From: Microbacterium sp. LWH11-1.2
GTDB taxonomy: Bacteria; Actinomycetota; Actinomycetes; Actinomycetales; Microbacteriaceae
Assembly: GCF_038397745.1 (NCBI RefSeq)
Contig: NZ_CP151636.1
Location: 1,922,001-1,986,000 of the forward strand
Length of the DNA stretch: 64,000 nucleotides
Reading direction: 5' to 3'
A model generated the notes under the pieces. The model was not told the DNA's origin. It saw only the letters and a program-made list of their open reading frames with translations, and made no database searches. The translations under genes and the position numbers were made by a program. Of the stretch, positions 49,201 through 58,147 are shown piece after piece; the stretch's first letter is position 1, and each line of letters starts with the position of its first letter.

Positions 49201-50867
49201 CGCCCGGTGAGGGTGCCGGCATCGCGGTCCCAGACCAGCCGCGGGCGGAGCTCGGCGAACTCGTCGGAGGGGAACCGACCCGCGAGCAGGTCGAGCGTCG
49301 CCTCGTAGGCCGAGCGCGGCAGCGACTGGAAGGGCGCCGAGCGGCGGACCGTCTCGAACCACTCCTCGACGCTGATCGCGCCCAGCGCGCTCGCCGCGAC
49401 GGTTTGCTGGGCGAGGATGTCGAGCGGATTGCGCGGCACCTGGATCGCCTCGATCCGGCCCGCGAGCATCCGCTCGGTCACGATCGCGGTGTGCAGCACG
49501 TCGCCGCGATGCTTGGGGAACAGGGCCGCGCGGCTGATCTCGCCGACCTGGTGGCCCGCACGCCCGACGCGCTGCAGACCGGATGCCGCGGACGGCGGCG
49601 CCTCGACCTGGATCACGAGGTCGACCGCGCCCATGTCGATGCCGAGCTCGAGGCTGCTCGTCGCGACGACGCAGCGGAGTACGCCCGACTTCAGCTCCTC
49701 CTCGACCTGGGCCCGCTGCTCCTTCGAGACGGACCCGTGGTGCGCCTTGGCGAGCACCGGATCGGCGCCCGCGGTCGCGCCCGCCTGGGCCATCATCGCG
49801 GCGGGGACGGTGGCGGCAGGCAGCGCGGCCCCGATGCGCTCGGAGTAGATCTCGTTGAGGCGGCCCGTCAGCCGCTCGGCGAGCCGCCGGGAGTTCGAGA
49901 ACACGATCGTCGAGTTGTTCTGCAGGATGCGGTCGACGATCGCCTCTTCGACGTGCGGCCAGACGGAACCCGTCACCTCGGTGTATTCCGCGTCTTCCGC
50001 GGGCGGGGTCCCTGAGCTTGTCGAAGGGCCCGGCGGCGGCGGGGGATTGGTCATGTCGTCCATCGGCACGACCACCGAGAGCTCGAAGGTCTTCGACGCC
50101 GGAGGGGCGACGATGTCGACGGGAGCCGAACCCCCGAGGAATCGGGCGACCTCGTCGATCGGGCGCACGGTCGCGGACAGGCCGATGCGCTGCGCCGCGG
50201 TCGCGTTGCCGTGCGAGGCGCGCAGGGCGTCGAGGCGCTCCAGGCTCACCGCGAGGTGCGCACCGCGCTTGGTCGCCGCGACCGCGTGCACCTCGTCGAT
50301 GATCACGGTGTGCACGTCGCGCAGAGTCTCGCCGGCGCGACTGGTGAGCATCAGATACAGCGACTCGGGGGTCGTGATGAGGATGTCGGGCGGGTCGGAG
50401 ACGAGCTTGCGTCGATCGCTCGAGGTGGTGTCACCCGACCGGACGCCGACCGTGACCGACGGCGCGGGCAGACCGAGGCGCCTGGCCGACTGGCCGATGC
50501 CGATGAGCGGGGAGCGGAGGTTGCGCTCGACATCGACGCCGAGGGCCTTCAACGGCGAGATGTAGAGGATGCGGGTGCGCGCGGCATCCTTCTTCGGCTT
50601 CTCTGACTTCTCGAGCTTCTCGGACAGCGACGGCTTCCCCTGCGTCCCTGAGCCTGTCGAAGGGTCCATGTGCTCGCGGAACACGCTGTCGATCGCCCAG
50701 AGAAAGGCCGACAGGGTCTTTCCCGAACCGGTCGGAGCGACCACGAGCGCGTGCTTGCCGGCGGAGATCGCGTCCCACGCGCCGGCCTGGGCCGGCGTGG
50801 GCGCGGGAAACGCACCCCGGAACCAGTCCTGCGTGGCCGGAGTGAAGCGCTCGAGCACATCCCCCAT
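46224..50867 (-). CDS. lhr: Lhr-family ATP-dependent helicase
   Basis: A 1547-residue SF2 helicase. Walker A VVAPTGSGKT (42-51); Walker B DEVHA in VIIDEVHAV; motif III SAT in GLSATVRP; motif IV FSNSRR; motif VI-type QRVGRAGH; then the Lhr winged helix and beta-barrel regions and an extended C-terminal domain (GVVTRGAVQ...). In actinobacteria long Lhr proteins act in DNA repair. Two copies of the short repeat are inserted in frame: after the Walker A region (about 68-75, DPSTGSGTQ) and before motif IV (about 280-288, GPSTSSGTP). ATG at 50867 precedes GDVLERFTPAT; the upstream open frame is not conserved. Confidence 0.92.
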   Translation of the reverse strand: MGDVLERFTPATQDWFRGAFPAPTPAQAGAWDAISAGKHALVVAPTGSGKTLSAFLWAIDSVFREHMDPSTGSGTQGKPSLSEKLEKSEKPKKDAARTRILYISPLKALGVDVERNLRSPLIGIGQSARRLGLPAPSVTVGVRSGDTTSSDRRKLVSDPPDILITTPESLYLMLTSRAGETLRDVHTVIIDEVHAVAATKRGAHLAVSLERLDALRASHGNATAAQRIGLSATVRPIDEVARFLGGSAPVDIVAPPASKTFELSVVVPMDDMTNPPPPPGPSTSSGTPPAEDAEYTEVTGSVWPHVEEAIVDRILQNNSTIVFSNSRRLAERLTGRLNEIYSERIGAALPAATVPAAMMAQAGATAGADPVLAKAHHGSVSKEQRAQVEEELKSGVLRCVVATSSLELGIDMGAVDLVIQVEAPPSAASGLQRVGRAGHQVGEISRAALFPKHRGDVLHTAIVTERMLAGRIEAIQVPRNPLDILAQQTVAASALGAISVEEWFETVRRSAPFQSLPRSAYEATLDLLAGRFPSDEFAELRPRLVWDRDAGTLTGRPGAQRIAVTSGGTIPDRGLFGVFVAGEGAGRRVGELDEEMVYESRVGDVFTLGTTSWRIAEITHDRVNVIPAYGQPGKVPFWHGDGIGRPFELGEALGKFSREVAAATPEKAAQRLIEAGLDEQARTNLMAHLTEQREATGTLPTDRTLTVERGHDEVGDWRVILHSPYGMKVHAPWALAINARMRERLGVEGSAVASDDGIIVRIPDAEAEPPGAELFVFDPDELEVLVTQEVGGSALFASRFRECAARALLMPRTNPNRRSPLWQQRQRSAQLLEVARRHPTFPVILETLREVLQDVYDLPSLRRLATSIADRRIRLVETQPGQPSPYARDLLFGYVGAFMYEGDSPLAERRAAALSVDPALLGELLGTVELRELLDPDVIAQFEREAQRLDPERRARGLEGIADLLRMLGPLDADEVAARLDPETVSSSASALLDELITTRRAIPVTIGGVSRVAAIEDAGRLRDALGAALPTGIPVAFLEPLADPLGDLVARHARTHGPFTTDAVATRFGIGAAVARHTLQRLENAGRLTSGYFLPEAAGSGSDIEWCDTEVLRRLRMRSLAAIRGSVEPVSPEAYARFLPDWQHLGRPLEGLDGVLTVIEQFAGVPIPASAWESLVLPSRVRDYSPTMLDELTTAGEVIWSGHGTLPGRDGWVSLHPADLAPFTLPEPDAEIATDSLEARVLAALQAGGAYFASQLKEMASAENEQSVLEALWNLTWSGHVTNDTFAPIRSLLAGGSQAHKVTRRAPRARTYRGMSLTRTAPRPASIGGRWSVLPTIETDAARRATVTAGLLLDRYGVVTRGAVQSEGVPGGFAQAYRVLAGFEEAGHCRRGYVIERLGAAQFAASATVDRLRTYAGLADPPPRAAVTLAATDPANPYGAALGWPKRDEVSHRPGRKAGGLVVLVDGALVLYLERGGRTVLSFSDDGAVLRAAASDLAATARARRLDTLTVEKIDGEGVYGTELALALQEAGFVATPRGYTLRKAV
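50006..50028 (-). repeat. Repeat copy inside lhr (between helicase motifs III and IV)
   Basis: CCCTGAGCTTGTCGAAGGG, one base from the core, translated as PSTSSGT. Confidence 0.85.
50643..50664 (-). repeat. Repeat copy inside lhr (just after the Walker A region)
   Basis: CCCTGAGCCTGTCGAAGGG, an exact core, translated as DPSTGSGTQ between the P-loop helix and the motif Ia strand. Confidence 0.85.
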
Positions 50868-50955
50868 CCGTCCATCTTCCCCGAGACCACCGACATCGGG
50901 GCGGGGATTGACGGCGCACGCGACGGATGTCCGACCTGTGCGCGATGCTGAGGCC

Positions 50956-51366
50956 ATGGTGACGCACACGACGAACTATCGCGAGACCTTCATCGAGGTC
51001 GCAGAGGACTGCCCCACCGACCACGCGGAGGAGCCGCCGCTGGCGGATTCGCCGTCGATCGCCGCCCTGCATCATCGCCTGATCGTGGAACAGCCCTACA
51101 GTCGCACCTCCGACGACGTGATCTTCGAGACGCATGCACTCCGGCGGGGCATCGCCGTCGACGACGCCGCGGCACGCGAGGAGTTCTTCTCGAAGGGGCA
51201 GCCGTGTCTGCGCTCCTCGCCCCTCGGCAAGCGCTACGGCTGGGGCATCCATCATGACGCCGAAGGCCGCGTGGCGCTCGTGCCGCGCGAATCCGAGCAA
51301 TACGAGCTGCTCGCCGCCGACCCCGCGCTCGCCCACACGAAGGCGATGAGATCGAGACGTGTGTGA
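50956..51366 (+). CDS. DUF6157-like small conserved protein
   Basis: A 136-residue protein. The pattern MVTHTTNYRETFIEVAEDCPTDHAEEPP, then SIAALHHRLIVEQPYSRTSDDVIFETHA and SPLGKRYGWGIHHDAEGRVALVP, is the one I recall for DUF6157. Function unknown. It is divergent from lhr and convergent with the CHAT gene 10 bp away. Confidence 0.8.
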   Translation: MVTHTTNYRETFIEVAEDCPTDHAEEPPLADSPSIAALHHRLIVEQPYSRTSDDVIFETHALRRGIAVDDAAAREEFFSKGQPCLRSSPLGKRYGWGIHHDAEGRVALVPRESEQYELLAADPALAHTKAMRSRRV

Positions 51367-51375
51367 GACCTGCCG

Positions 51376-52701
51376 TCAGAGCCGTGCCGGTGCCGGGGCC
51401 CACGCGGTCGCGAACGCGGCCCAGATGATCGGCGAGTGACGAGGGTCGCCGGTCGAGGTCCAGAGTTCCCGCCGCTCTCGCTGCCAGGCTCCGAGCGCAC
51501 TGATCGGGTCGTCCTGCTCGTGCGCCGCGTTCACGGCGACGATCGCCTCGGTCAGCATCCCCTCGGCGCGCTCGCCGAGACCCGGCACGAGACGGCGCAG
51601 CCCCGCCTCCGTGGGCAGCGTCCATCGCGTGGCGGTCACGTACTCCGCGCCGCTGTGCAGGAAGGCGGCCACGAGTCCGGTGGGCTCGGCGAAGCGCAGG
51701 TCCGTGCCGGAGTCGCACGCGATCAGGGCCACCCGGTTCGGTGCGCGGAGGGGTGCGAGACCTGCTCCGCCCAGCGCGATCTCGGCGGCGGAGTACGGCC
51801 GATGCGCTCCGATGAGCGGGGTGCTGCCCGGGGCATCTGCGCCGTCCGAAAGATGCAGCCGCGCGTCCAGGGCGTGCGTCGACGCGGTGACGTGCCCGAC
51901 ATAGAGGAGTCTCCCCGCATCGACCACCGCATCCGCGAGGGCGAGACGACCGATGTCCGCCCGGCGGAACGTCTCGCCGAACGGCACCCGTCGGGGTCCG
52001 AGGTCGGTGATCGCCCTCGCCAGCGGCGACCCCTCGGACACGGGACCCAGCACGCTCCCCAGCTCTCCGGTCGCGGAGAACCCGGGCACCACGGGGTCCA
52101 GCACGGCAGCCACGGGCGACGAGGGGGACCACGGCGATATCGTGCGCGCGGGATCATTGCGCAGCGTCGCCGGCAGCAGCACCGAGACATCGGCCAGGTC
52201 GATGCCGCGTTCGCCGCCCGAGATGCTCATCAGCTCCCACGGCACCTGCGCGGTCGACGGCGACAGCTGCACCCGCAGGAGCGGTCGGAGCCCGGCCTGT
52301 GCGAGCGTGTTCAGCTCGGCGCTCAGCCACGACGGGACCAGCACAGAGGCGAGCTGGGCCGCGAGGGACTGCTCGCGCTCGGGATCGAGCAGCGCACCAT
52401 CCGTGAGTGCGCGCTGCAGCGCCTGAAGCCCGCTCTCGCCCGGCAGAGGGGAGGGAAGCGCCTGCGCGAGCTCGTCCATGACCGGTGCGACGTGCGCGCG
52501 CGGGATGATCGTCATGCGCGGCGAGCTGCGCTGGTGCTCCCACACCCAACTCACGAGCAGGTCGTCGGCGTCGATGTAGCGCAGCCGGGCGGTCGGACGG
52601 ACGCCGGGCGGCAGGTCGGTCAGCACGGCGTCGCCGTCGGTCCGGGTCATCGGCAGCGGGGCGCCCAGCTGCGGGATGTCGCGCCAGTTGCCCCCGCTCA
52701 C
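51376..52701 (-). CDS. CHAT-domain protease-like protein
   Basis: A 441-residue protein. The C-terminal half reads as a CHAT (caspase HetF-associated TPR) domain: His in LLYVGHVTAS (about 270) and Cys in VALIACDSGTDLR (about 329) form the expected dyad, with ASLHSGAEYVTATRWTLP after it. The N-terminal half (about 1-200) includes PLLRVQLSPSTAQVPWELM, typical of the leading part of CHAT domains. It should cleave or process an unknown substrate. The GTG start overlaps the TPR gene's stop as GTGA; a GTG one codon earlier is equally possible. It is the last gene of a four-gene coupled operon. Confidence 0.88.
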   Translation of the reverse strand: MSGGNWRDIPQLGAPLPMTRTDGDAVLTDLPPGVRPTARLRYIDADDLLVSWVWEHQRSSPRMTIIPRAHVAPVMDELAQALPSPLPGESGLQALQRALTDGALLDPEREQSLAAQLASVLVPSWLSAELNTLAQAGLRPLLRVQLSPSTAQVPWELMSISGGERGIDLADVSVLLPATLRNDPARTISPWSPSSPVAAVLDPVVPGFSATGELGSVLGPVSEGSPLARAITDLGPRRVPFGETFRRADIGRLALADAVVDAGRLLYVGHVTASTHALDARLHLSDGADAPGSTPLIGAHRPYSAAEIALGGAGLAPLRAPNRVALIACDSGTDLRFAEPTGLVAAFLHSGAEYVTATRWTLPTEAGLRRLVPGLGERAEGMLTEAIVAVNAAHEQDDPISALGAWQRERRELWTSTGDPRHSPIIWAAFATAWAPAPARL

Positions 52702-54380
52702 CACGTCGCCACCACCGTCGTCGATCGCAGGGTCATGCCGTACTCGGCCTCTGCCGTGTCGATCCAGGCAGCGAGCACGGGGGCTGCCCCCGGCATCGCG
52801 ACGACGCGCGGCGGTGGCGCGAACCGGACGGATGCCGTCGCCGACGCACCGCCCGCCAGCCCGCCTGCCAGCCCGGCGGCCGCGGCGGGCAGCTGGTCGA
52901 GGTCGTCGGAAGGCCGCGCGTCGGAAGGCGCGTCGGGTTCGGACGGGGGCTCAGAAATCCGGAAGGGCAGCAGCGCGCCGGTGGAGGGCGCGGTGTCGGC
53001 GGTCTCTGCGACCGCCTGCAGCGTGACGGCGGCGGCCGCGTTCTCCACGAGCTCGAACAGCAGCGCGGCGTCTCCGAGCGTGCGCGCCAGCCGGAACGCC
53101 AGCTCGCGTGCGGGCGCCGCGACCTGCAGGCTCCAGCGCTCGCGCGTGCCCCCGGGGGCGAAGCCGTCGCGGAGCGCTTCGGTGACGAGCAGCACGGGGA
53201 CGGCCAGATCGCGCGCCTTCTCCAGGCGCAGCATCCGAGACCGCGAGGTGATCGACATGGCGGCCCATTCGGCGTGCATCTCGGCGCGGCGCAGATTCAC
53301 CCGCGCGCGCTCGCTCGCGGAACGGGTGAGGTCGAGGGCCGCCCGGTAGGCGTCGTCCGCCGCCGGGTACCGGTGCCGCGCCGACTCCGCGTCGCCCAGG
53401 AACGCCTGTGCCTCGAGTCGCTCGTGCACCGCGGCATCCTGCCCGAGGTCGTTCAGCAGGACGCGCAGGGTCTTGGCGGCGGCGCCCGCACGGCCGGCCT
53501 GCAGCTGCACGGCGGCGAGCCCCGTGCGGCTGGCGGCGAGCCGCGTCTTCAGGCCGATACGCCCGGCGAGCTCGGCCGCCTTCCGGAATCCGTCCTCCGC
53601 CTCGCGGTGCCTGCCCGCCTGCATCGCCTCCCGCGCGAGGTTCTCGATCGCGAGCTGTCGGCCGGTGGCATCACCGCCGAGCTCCTGGGCGTGCTGCGCG
53701 AGCTGCAGATACTCGCGCGCGGCGGCATCGTCGCCGGTGCGCTGGGCGATCACGCCGAGGTTGGCGTACGCGTGTCCGGAGAGCTCGGGGCCGACCGTCA
53801 CGGCGATGGCCAGGCCGCGCTTCGCCTCGTCCTCGGCCTCCTGCAGGCGGCCGGTCATGATCAGCGCCGCGGTGCGGGCGTTGTGCACCGCGAAGGCGAG
53901 CAGGTCGTGCTGGTCGACCTCGTCGTCGGCAGGGTCGTCGAGCCGGGCCTCGGCATCGGCGATGCCGTCGAGCGCCTCGTCGAGGCGATCCATGAGCGTC
54001 AGGGTCTGTGCGCGCGACAGCATCCCGTTGATCTGCACCGTGCGGGTCGCACGCTCGTCGCCGATGAGGGCGATGGCCTGCGCGGCCGCGTCGAGCCCCT
54101 CGTCGGTGAGGCGGAGGGCGCCGTCGAGGTCCCCGCCGAACTCGTGGGCCGAGGCCAGATTCAACAGTGCTCGCGCGCGGAGATCGAGCCCCTCGCCGTC
54201 GATGTCGTCCACCCGTGTGAGCGCCACCGCCTCGCGCAGCTTCGCGGCCCCTTCGTCGACGCGCCCCTCGTGCAGCAGCATCGCGGCCGCGTTGTTGATG
54301 TCGCGCCCGCTCTTCCAGCGGGCCGTCGCCGGAATGCGTCCGCGGATCGCGCTCGGTGGCCGGGCCTCCTCGTCGCTCAC
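52698..54380 (-). CDS. Tetratricopeptide-repeat protein partner of the CHAT protease
   Basis: A 560-residue helical protein. Residues 20-400 show repeated TPR helices (for example LLNLASAHEFGGDLDGALRLTDEGLDAA, AYANLGVIAQRTGDDAAAREYLQLA, AIENLAREAMQAGRHREAEDGF). The C-terminal 120 residues are Ala/Pro-rich. In other CHAT systems TPR and CHAT are fused in one protein; here they are separate but coupled by GTGA overlap. The TPR array may sense a ligand or scaffold the protease. Confidence 0.87.
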   Translation of the reverse strand: MSDEEARPPSAIRGRIPATARWKSGRDINNAAAMLLHEGRVDEGAAKLREAVALTRVDDIDGEGLDLRARALLNLASAHEFGGDLDGALRLTDEGLDAAAQAIALIGDERATRTVQINGMLSRAQTLTLMDRLDEALDGIADAEARLDDPADDEVDQHDLLAFAVHNARTAALIMTGRLQEAEDEAKRGLAIAVTVGPELSGHAYANLGVIAQRTGDDAAAREYLQLAQHAQELGGDATGRQLAIENLAREAMQAGRHREAEDGFRKAAELAGRIGLKTRLAASRTGLAAVQLQAGRAGAAAKTLRVLLNDLGQDAAVHERLEAQAFLGDAESARHRYPAADDAYRAALDLTRSASERARVNLRRAEMHAEWAAMSITSRSRMLRLEKARDLAVPVLLVTEALRDGFAPGGTRERWSLQVAAPARELAFRLARTLGDAALLFELVENAAAAVTLQAVAETADTAPSTGALLPFRISEPPSEPDAPSDARPSDDLDQLPAAAAGLAGGLAGGASATASVRFAPPPRVVAMPGAAPVLAAWIDTAEAEYGMTLRSTTVVATW

Positions 54381-55441
54381 CGGCTCGCCCCTGCGCTGCG
54401 CTCCGCGAGCGACGTGCTCGGAGACTCGAGGCGATCGGCGGCGAACCGGATCACGGTGTCGCGAGCCTCGGCGGTCTCCGGCGCTCCCGGCGACGGCGCC
54501 AGCACCGGATCGTGGACCCAGAGGGTGCGTTCGCCGGCGGGGAGGAAGGCGACGGATGCCGGCACATCGGTCTCGCCGGAGAACCGGTCGCCGACGCGTT
54601 CGAGAGCGAGATCGACCGCGGAATCCGACGGTCCGAACCGCGCCGCGAGCGTCGTCGCCGCGACATCGGCGTCGACCGCCGGGACCTCGACGCGCAGCGT
54701 CATGCGTCCGTCGTGCTGCCGCAGCCACCAGCGCGCCTCGCCCTCGGCGTCGACGGACTGGGCGGGGACGTCGGCCCAGCGCACGGCATCCGCACCCGTC
54801 GCGAGCTCGATCCCGGCCGAGGCGGGCCCTGCACCACCCGCCGCGAGCGCCCATTCCTCCCGGGCGGTCGTGACGGGCAGGAGGGCGATGCCGTGGTCGT
54901 CGGCCAGTTCGGCGAGTTCCGCCGATACGGCCGCGCCGTCGGGAGCGAGGGCGAGTGGGAGCGCCGCGAGCCGGGAGGCGGCATCGGCCGCATCTCGCAG
55001 GGCGTGCTCGACGGCATCCTCGTCGTCGAGAAGATGCGAGACGAGGTGGCTCGTCAGCGCGATCTCCGCCGCGAGCAGTGCGGGGTCGAGGGCGGGGATC
55101 CGTGCGCCCGCCGGCCACCACGCGCGCGCCCATGCCAGGTGCCCGAGCCGGAGCACGGCCTCGACGATGCCGGGATCGGCGTCCGCGATCTCGACGGCCG
55201 CGTCCGATTCCGACGACGCGGCAGCGGCGACCGCCGGACCGTAGACGTCGGCGAGCCATCCGCTCGCCGCCGCGATGTCGTCGATGTCGGCATCCGGCCA
55301 GTTCGCCCCCGCGGTCGCGTCCCAGTGCAGCAGTGCGCCGGCGCCCTCGACGATCGCCGTCAGGAACGAGGGATCCTCTACCCCGGAGACTCCGGACGAG
55401 AGGTGCGCGACCCCGTCGCGCACCCGGATCAGCGTGCTCAC
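54377..55441 (-). CDS. Unknown protein in the CHAT-TPR operon
   Basis: A 354-residue acidic protein of no recognised family. The first ~200 residues are alanine-rich helices (EVADADPGIVEAVLRLGHLAWARAWWP); the latter part (RMTLRVEVPAVDADVAATTLAARFG and SVAFLPAGERTLWVHDPVL) looks beta-rich, as in an adaptor or binding domain. It has no transmembrane segment and no catalytic motif I can name. GTG start overlaps the upstream gene's stop, and its own stop overlaps the TPR start. Confidence 0.82.
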   Translation of the reverse strand: MSTLIRVRDGVAHLSSGVSGVEDPSFLTAIVEGAGALLHWDATAGANWPDADIDDIAAASGWLADVYGPAVAAAASSESDAAVEIADADPGIVEAVLRLGHLAWARAWWPAGARIPALDPALLAAEIALTSHLVSHLLDDEDAVEHALRDAADAASRLAALPLALAPDGAAVSAELAELADDHGIALLPVTTAREEWALAAGGAGPASAGIELATGADAVRWADVPAQSVDAEGEARWWLRQHDGRMTLRVEVPAVDADVAATTLAARFGPSDSAVDLALERVGDRFSGETDVPASVAFLPAGERTLWVHDPVLAPSPGAPETAEARDTVIRFAADRLESPSTSLAERSAGASR

Positions 55442-56766
55442 GCCGCCTCCGATCCGATGGCCCCGACAGCTCCGCGGCCCATCGCGACCTTCAGCCGCTG
55501 ACGCTGATCCATCACGACCGAGCGGAGCACGCCGTCGAGCAGATCCCACAGATCATCCGCCGCGATCGCCTGATCGCGCAGCTCCCGTCCGTGCAGGCGC
55601 ACCCAGAGCCGCCGCAGATAGCCGCGGCGCACGTCGCGGACGTCGGCGACGACGGATGCCGGCACCCCGCTGAACTCGATCGGCAGCCGCAGCGCCCGCC
55701 GTACATAGGCTTCACGCCGCCAGCGCGCGGCGAGCCGGCGGTGCGCGGCGGTGAGACGCTGCGCGTCGATCACCTCGGCCGCCTCGAGAGCACGACTCGC
55801 CTCGACGCCGAGCACCATCGCCACGCGGCTCTCCTCCTCGCCGAGCTCCCACGCGCGTGCCGACCGGAGGATCTCCTCTTCGACGAGTCCGCGGGCGTCG
55901 ACGGCCAGCTCAGGGGCGGCACCGCCGGACAGGGCGGCGAACAGCCGCTCGAAGATCGACCGGTCGAACGGGAGCGGCAGATCGCGCTTCGAGGCCGTCC
56001 CGCCGAGAGAGGGCAGCAGCGGCGCGGGGTTCCGCGTCAGTCCCAGCGCCCGGGCCGCGCCGTCGCCGTCGAGCGCGGACGCGGCCGCTGTCCCGGCATC
56101 CGCCTCGATCAGCGCGGCGAAGTCCGCGTCGGGTCCGTCGCCGGTGCAGGCGTCGAGAGCTCGCGCGATCGCGTCGAGCGCGACCGGGTGCGCCCCGGGA
56201 GTCGGACGCGATGCCCAGGCGTCGGCGAGCTCGGCGACCAGCCGCGGGGTCTCGTCCCCGTCGCGCAGCAGCTGCCGCACCTGCGCGAGCAGCGAGTCGC
56301 CGGACGCCTGCGCGATCTCCGACACGACCTCGCGGGCCACGGCATCCGCATCGTGACTCGGGGCCCCGGCGTTGCGGGCGAGTTCGTAGCACCGCTGGAA
56401 GTACTTCTCCTGCGGATTGCCCTCGGTGATGCGCAACCGCCGCCGCGCGGCCTTGAGCTCCAGGAACCAGGCGGACGCCGCCGCCAGCTCGACGCGCGCG
56501 GCGCGGATGCGGTCCCGGAGCTCGTCGGCGGCCTCGGCGGTCAGCGTGCCGCCCGCGAGACCGGGATTCTGCACGGGGCGGATCACCAGCGGGTCGAGGA
56601 TGAGCTTCATCGTGCGCGCCAGCGGGCGCCCGGAGCCGTTGCTGAACGGGGCGACGCCGTCGCCCAGCTCCTGCCATGCCTGCGCGATCACCTGGGCCCG
56701 CGGATACAGCGCGACCACCGCATCGACGTCGGCGCTCACAGGTGTGAGCTCGGCAGGCGCACTCAT
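55438..56766 (-). CDS. Unknown helical protein, first gene of the CHAT-TPR operon
   Basis: A 442-residue soluble protein, mostly helical, with no motif I recognise. Notable segments are YPRAQVIAQAWQELGDGVAP near the N-terminus, FLELKAARRRLRITEGNPQEKYFQRCYELA in the middle and RRGYLRRLWVRLHGRELRDQAIAADDLWDLLDGVL near the end. ATG at 56766 starts the operon. It is divergent from a beta-propeller gene across 91 bp. Confidence 0.82.
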   Translation of the reverse strand: MSAPAELTPVSADVDAVVALYPRAQVIAQAWQELGDGVAPFSNGSGRPLARTMKLILDPLVIRPVQNPGLAGGTLTAEAADELRDRIRAARVELAAASAWFLELKAARRRLRITEGNPQEKYFQRCYELARNAGAPSHDADAVAREVVSEIAQASGDSLLAQVRQLLRDGDETPRLVAELADAWASRPTPGAHPVALDAIARALDACTGDGPDADFAALIEADAGTAAASALDGDGAARALGLTRNPAPLLPSLGGTASKRDLPLPFDRSIFERLFAALSGGAAPELAVDARGLVEEEILRSARAWELGEEESRVAMVLGVEASRALEAAEVIDAQRLTAAHRRLAARWRREAYVRRALRLPIEFSGVPASVVADVRDVRRGYLRRLWVRLHGRELRDQAIAADDLWDLLDGVLRSVVMDQRQRLKVAMGRGAVGAIGSEAA

Positions 56767-56857
56767 GTCGCCAGCCTATAGAGAGAGGGTCCGCTCGGGC
56801 GCGCACGACGGAGAACCCGTGATCGGGAGATCCCGCGCGCCACGGCATCCTGGCGAC

Positions 56858-58147
56858 ATGAACACCAACGAGTCGCGAGGATATGTGCTCAACGGCACCA
56901 CGGTCCTGCCGCTGCAGTCGACGTCGCTGCCGACGCGAGGGCCGCGGGACCCGCGGAAGGTGCGCCGGCGCATCCGGCTGCGGTTCCTCGGCTTCTTCCT
57001 GGCGCCGGTCCTCGTCGGAGGCACGATCGCCCTGGTCGCCTGGATCTCCACGCCGCCGACCCGCGATGTCGAGATCCTGCCGGGGTCCGCCGTCCTCAGC
57101 ATCGACGAGCAGGACGTGGCCGTCGTGGTCTACGCCGACTCCTCCCGTCCCGGCCTGTTCGAGTCCATCTTCCAGACGCGGGCGACTGCGATCCGGCTCT
57201 CCGACGGCGAGGCCCTGTGGGACCAGCGGCTGAACGAGGAGCTCGCGAGCGAGGCGGTCGCCTTGGCCGGCGACTCGTCGCGGGTCTACATCGGCACCGA
57301 CGAGGGCCTTGTGATCCTCGACGCGGCGACAGGGGCGATCGAGGCGCAGGGCACCGGCATCTCCGGGCTCGGCGCCGACGCGGTGCTCTCCGCCTCGGCC
57401 TACGGCTACGACGCCGAGGCGAACGCCGTGGTGGCACTCACCGCTTCGGGGGGATTCGTGCAGATCCCTGTCGGCGCGCTGGATGCGCAGCCGGCGGATG
57501 CCGCGGTGGCGAGCCGCTGGCAGGGCACGCTGAGCGCTTCGGCGTTCCTGGACACCAGCGCGCTCACGCGCTTCGTCGACACGGCCATCGCCCCCGACGG
57601 CACGACCTTCGCGATCGAGCCGCTCTCCGCGGCGGTGGATCGCGACGCCCTGGTGATCACGTCGTCCGATGAGCAGCTCGTCCGCCGCACCGAACTGGTC
57701 GACGCGGAGATCCTCCCCGAGACGGGTGCGGAGCCGCGTCCCGGCGTGATGCTCGACACCGGCCAGTTCCTGGAGGGCGACTTCACCGGGGTCGATCCCG
57801 ACGACATCGAGGCTCTCCTCGAGGCGGCGAGCCGACTGACCGGGGAGTCGATCCCGGCCCCTGCGGCATCCGGCACCGGGTTCGTACTCGTGCAGCATCG
57901 GGAATCGGTGAACGCCGACAAGAGGCTGCTCAGCAGTGTGGACATCGCGACGGGACAGCTCGTCGACACGGTCGAGATGGGTGCGGATGCCGTGCGCGCG
58001 ATCACCGGACCGTCGGGGACGACGGCGGTCCTCGCCGCCGCCCCCGACTCCTGGTACCCGAACACCCTCTTCGTGCTGCAGGAGGACGGCACGCTCCGAC
58101 AGGTCGCCGTGGGAGTCGTGCCGTGGTGGGTGTCTCCGCTGAGCTAG
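56858..58147 (+). CDS. PA2928-like membrane-anchored beta-propeller protein
   Basis: A 429-residue protein. A basic N-terminus ([21 protein letters not shown]) and a helix at about 47-67 anchor it, with the rest outside the membrane. The outer part shows repeating strands ([57 protein letters not shown]) as in PQQ-like/WD-type propellers. The arrangement resembles the NCBI family PA2928. Role unknown. Its stop overlaps the ABC-F stop by 4 bp. Confidence 0.75.
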   Translation: MNTNESRGYVLNGTTVLPLQSTSLPTRGPRDPRKVRRRIRLRFLGFFLAPVLVGGTIALVAWISTPPTRDVEILPGSAVLSIDEQDVAVVVYADSSRPGLFESIFQTRATAIRLSDGEALWDQRLNEELASEAVALAGDSSRVYIGTDEGLVILDAATGAIEAQGTGISGLGADAVLSASAYGYDAEANAVVALTASGGFVQIPVGALDAQPADAAVASRWQGTLSASAFLDTSALTRFVDTAIAPDGTTFAIEPLSAAVDRDALVITSSDEQLVRRTELVDAEILPETGAEPRPGVMLDTGQFLEGDFTGVDPDDIEALLEAASRLTGESIPAPAASGTGFVLVQHRESVNADKRLLSSVDIATGQLVDTVEMGADAVRAITGPSGTTAVLAAAPDSWYPNTLFVLQEDGTLRQVAVGVVPWWVSPLS

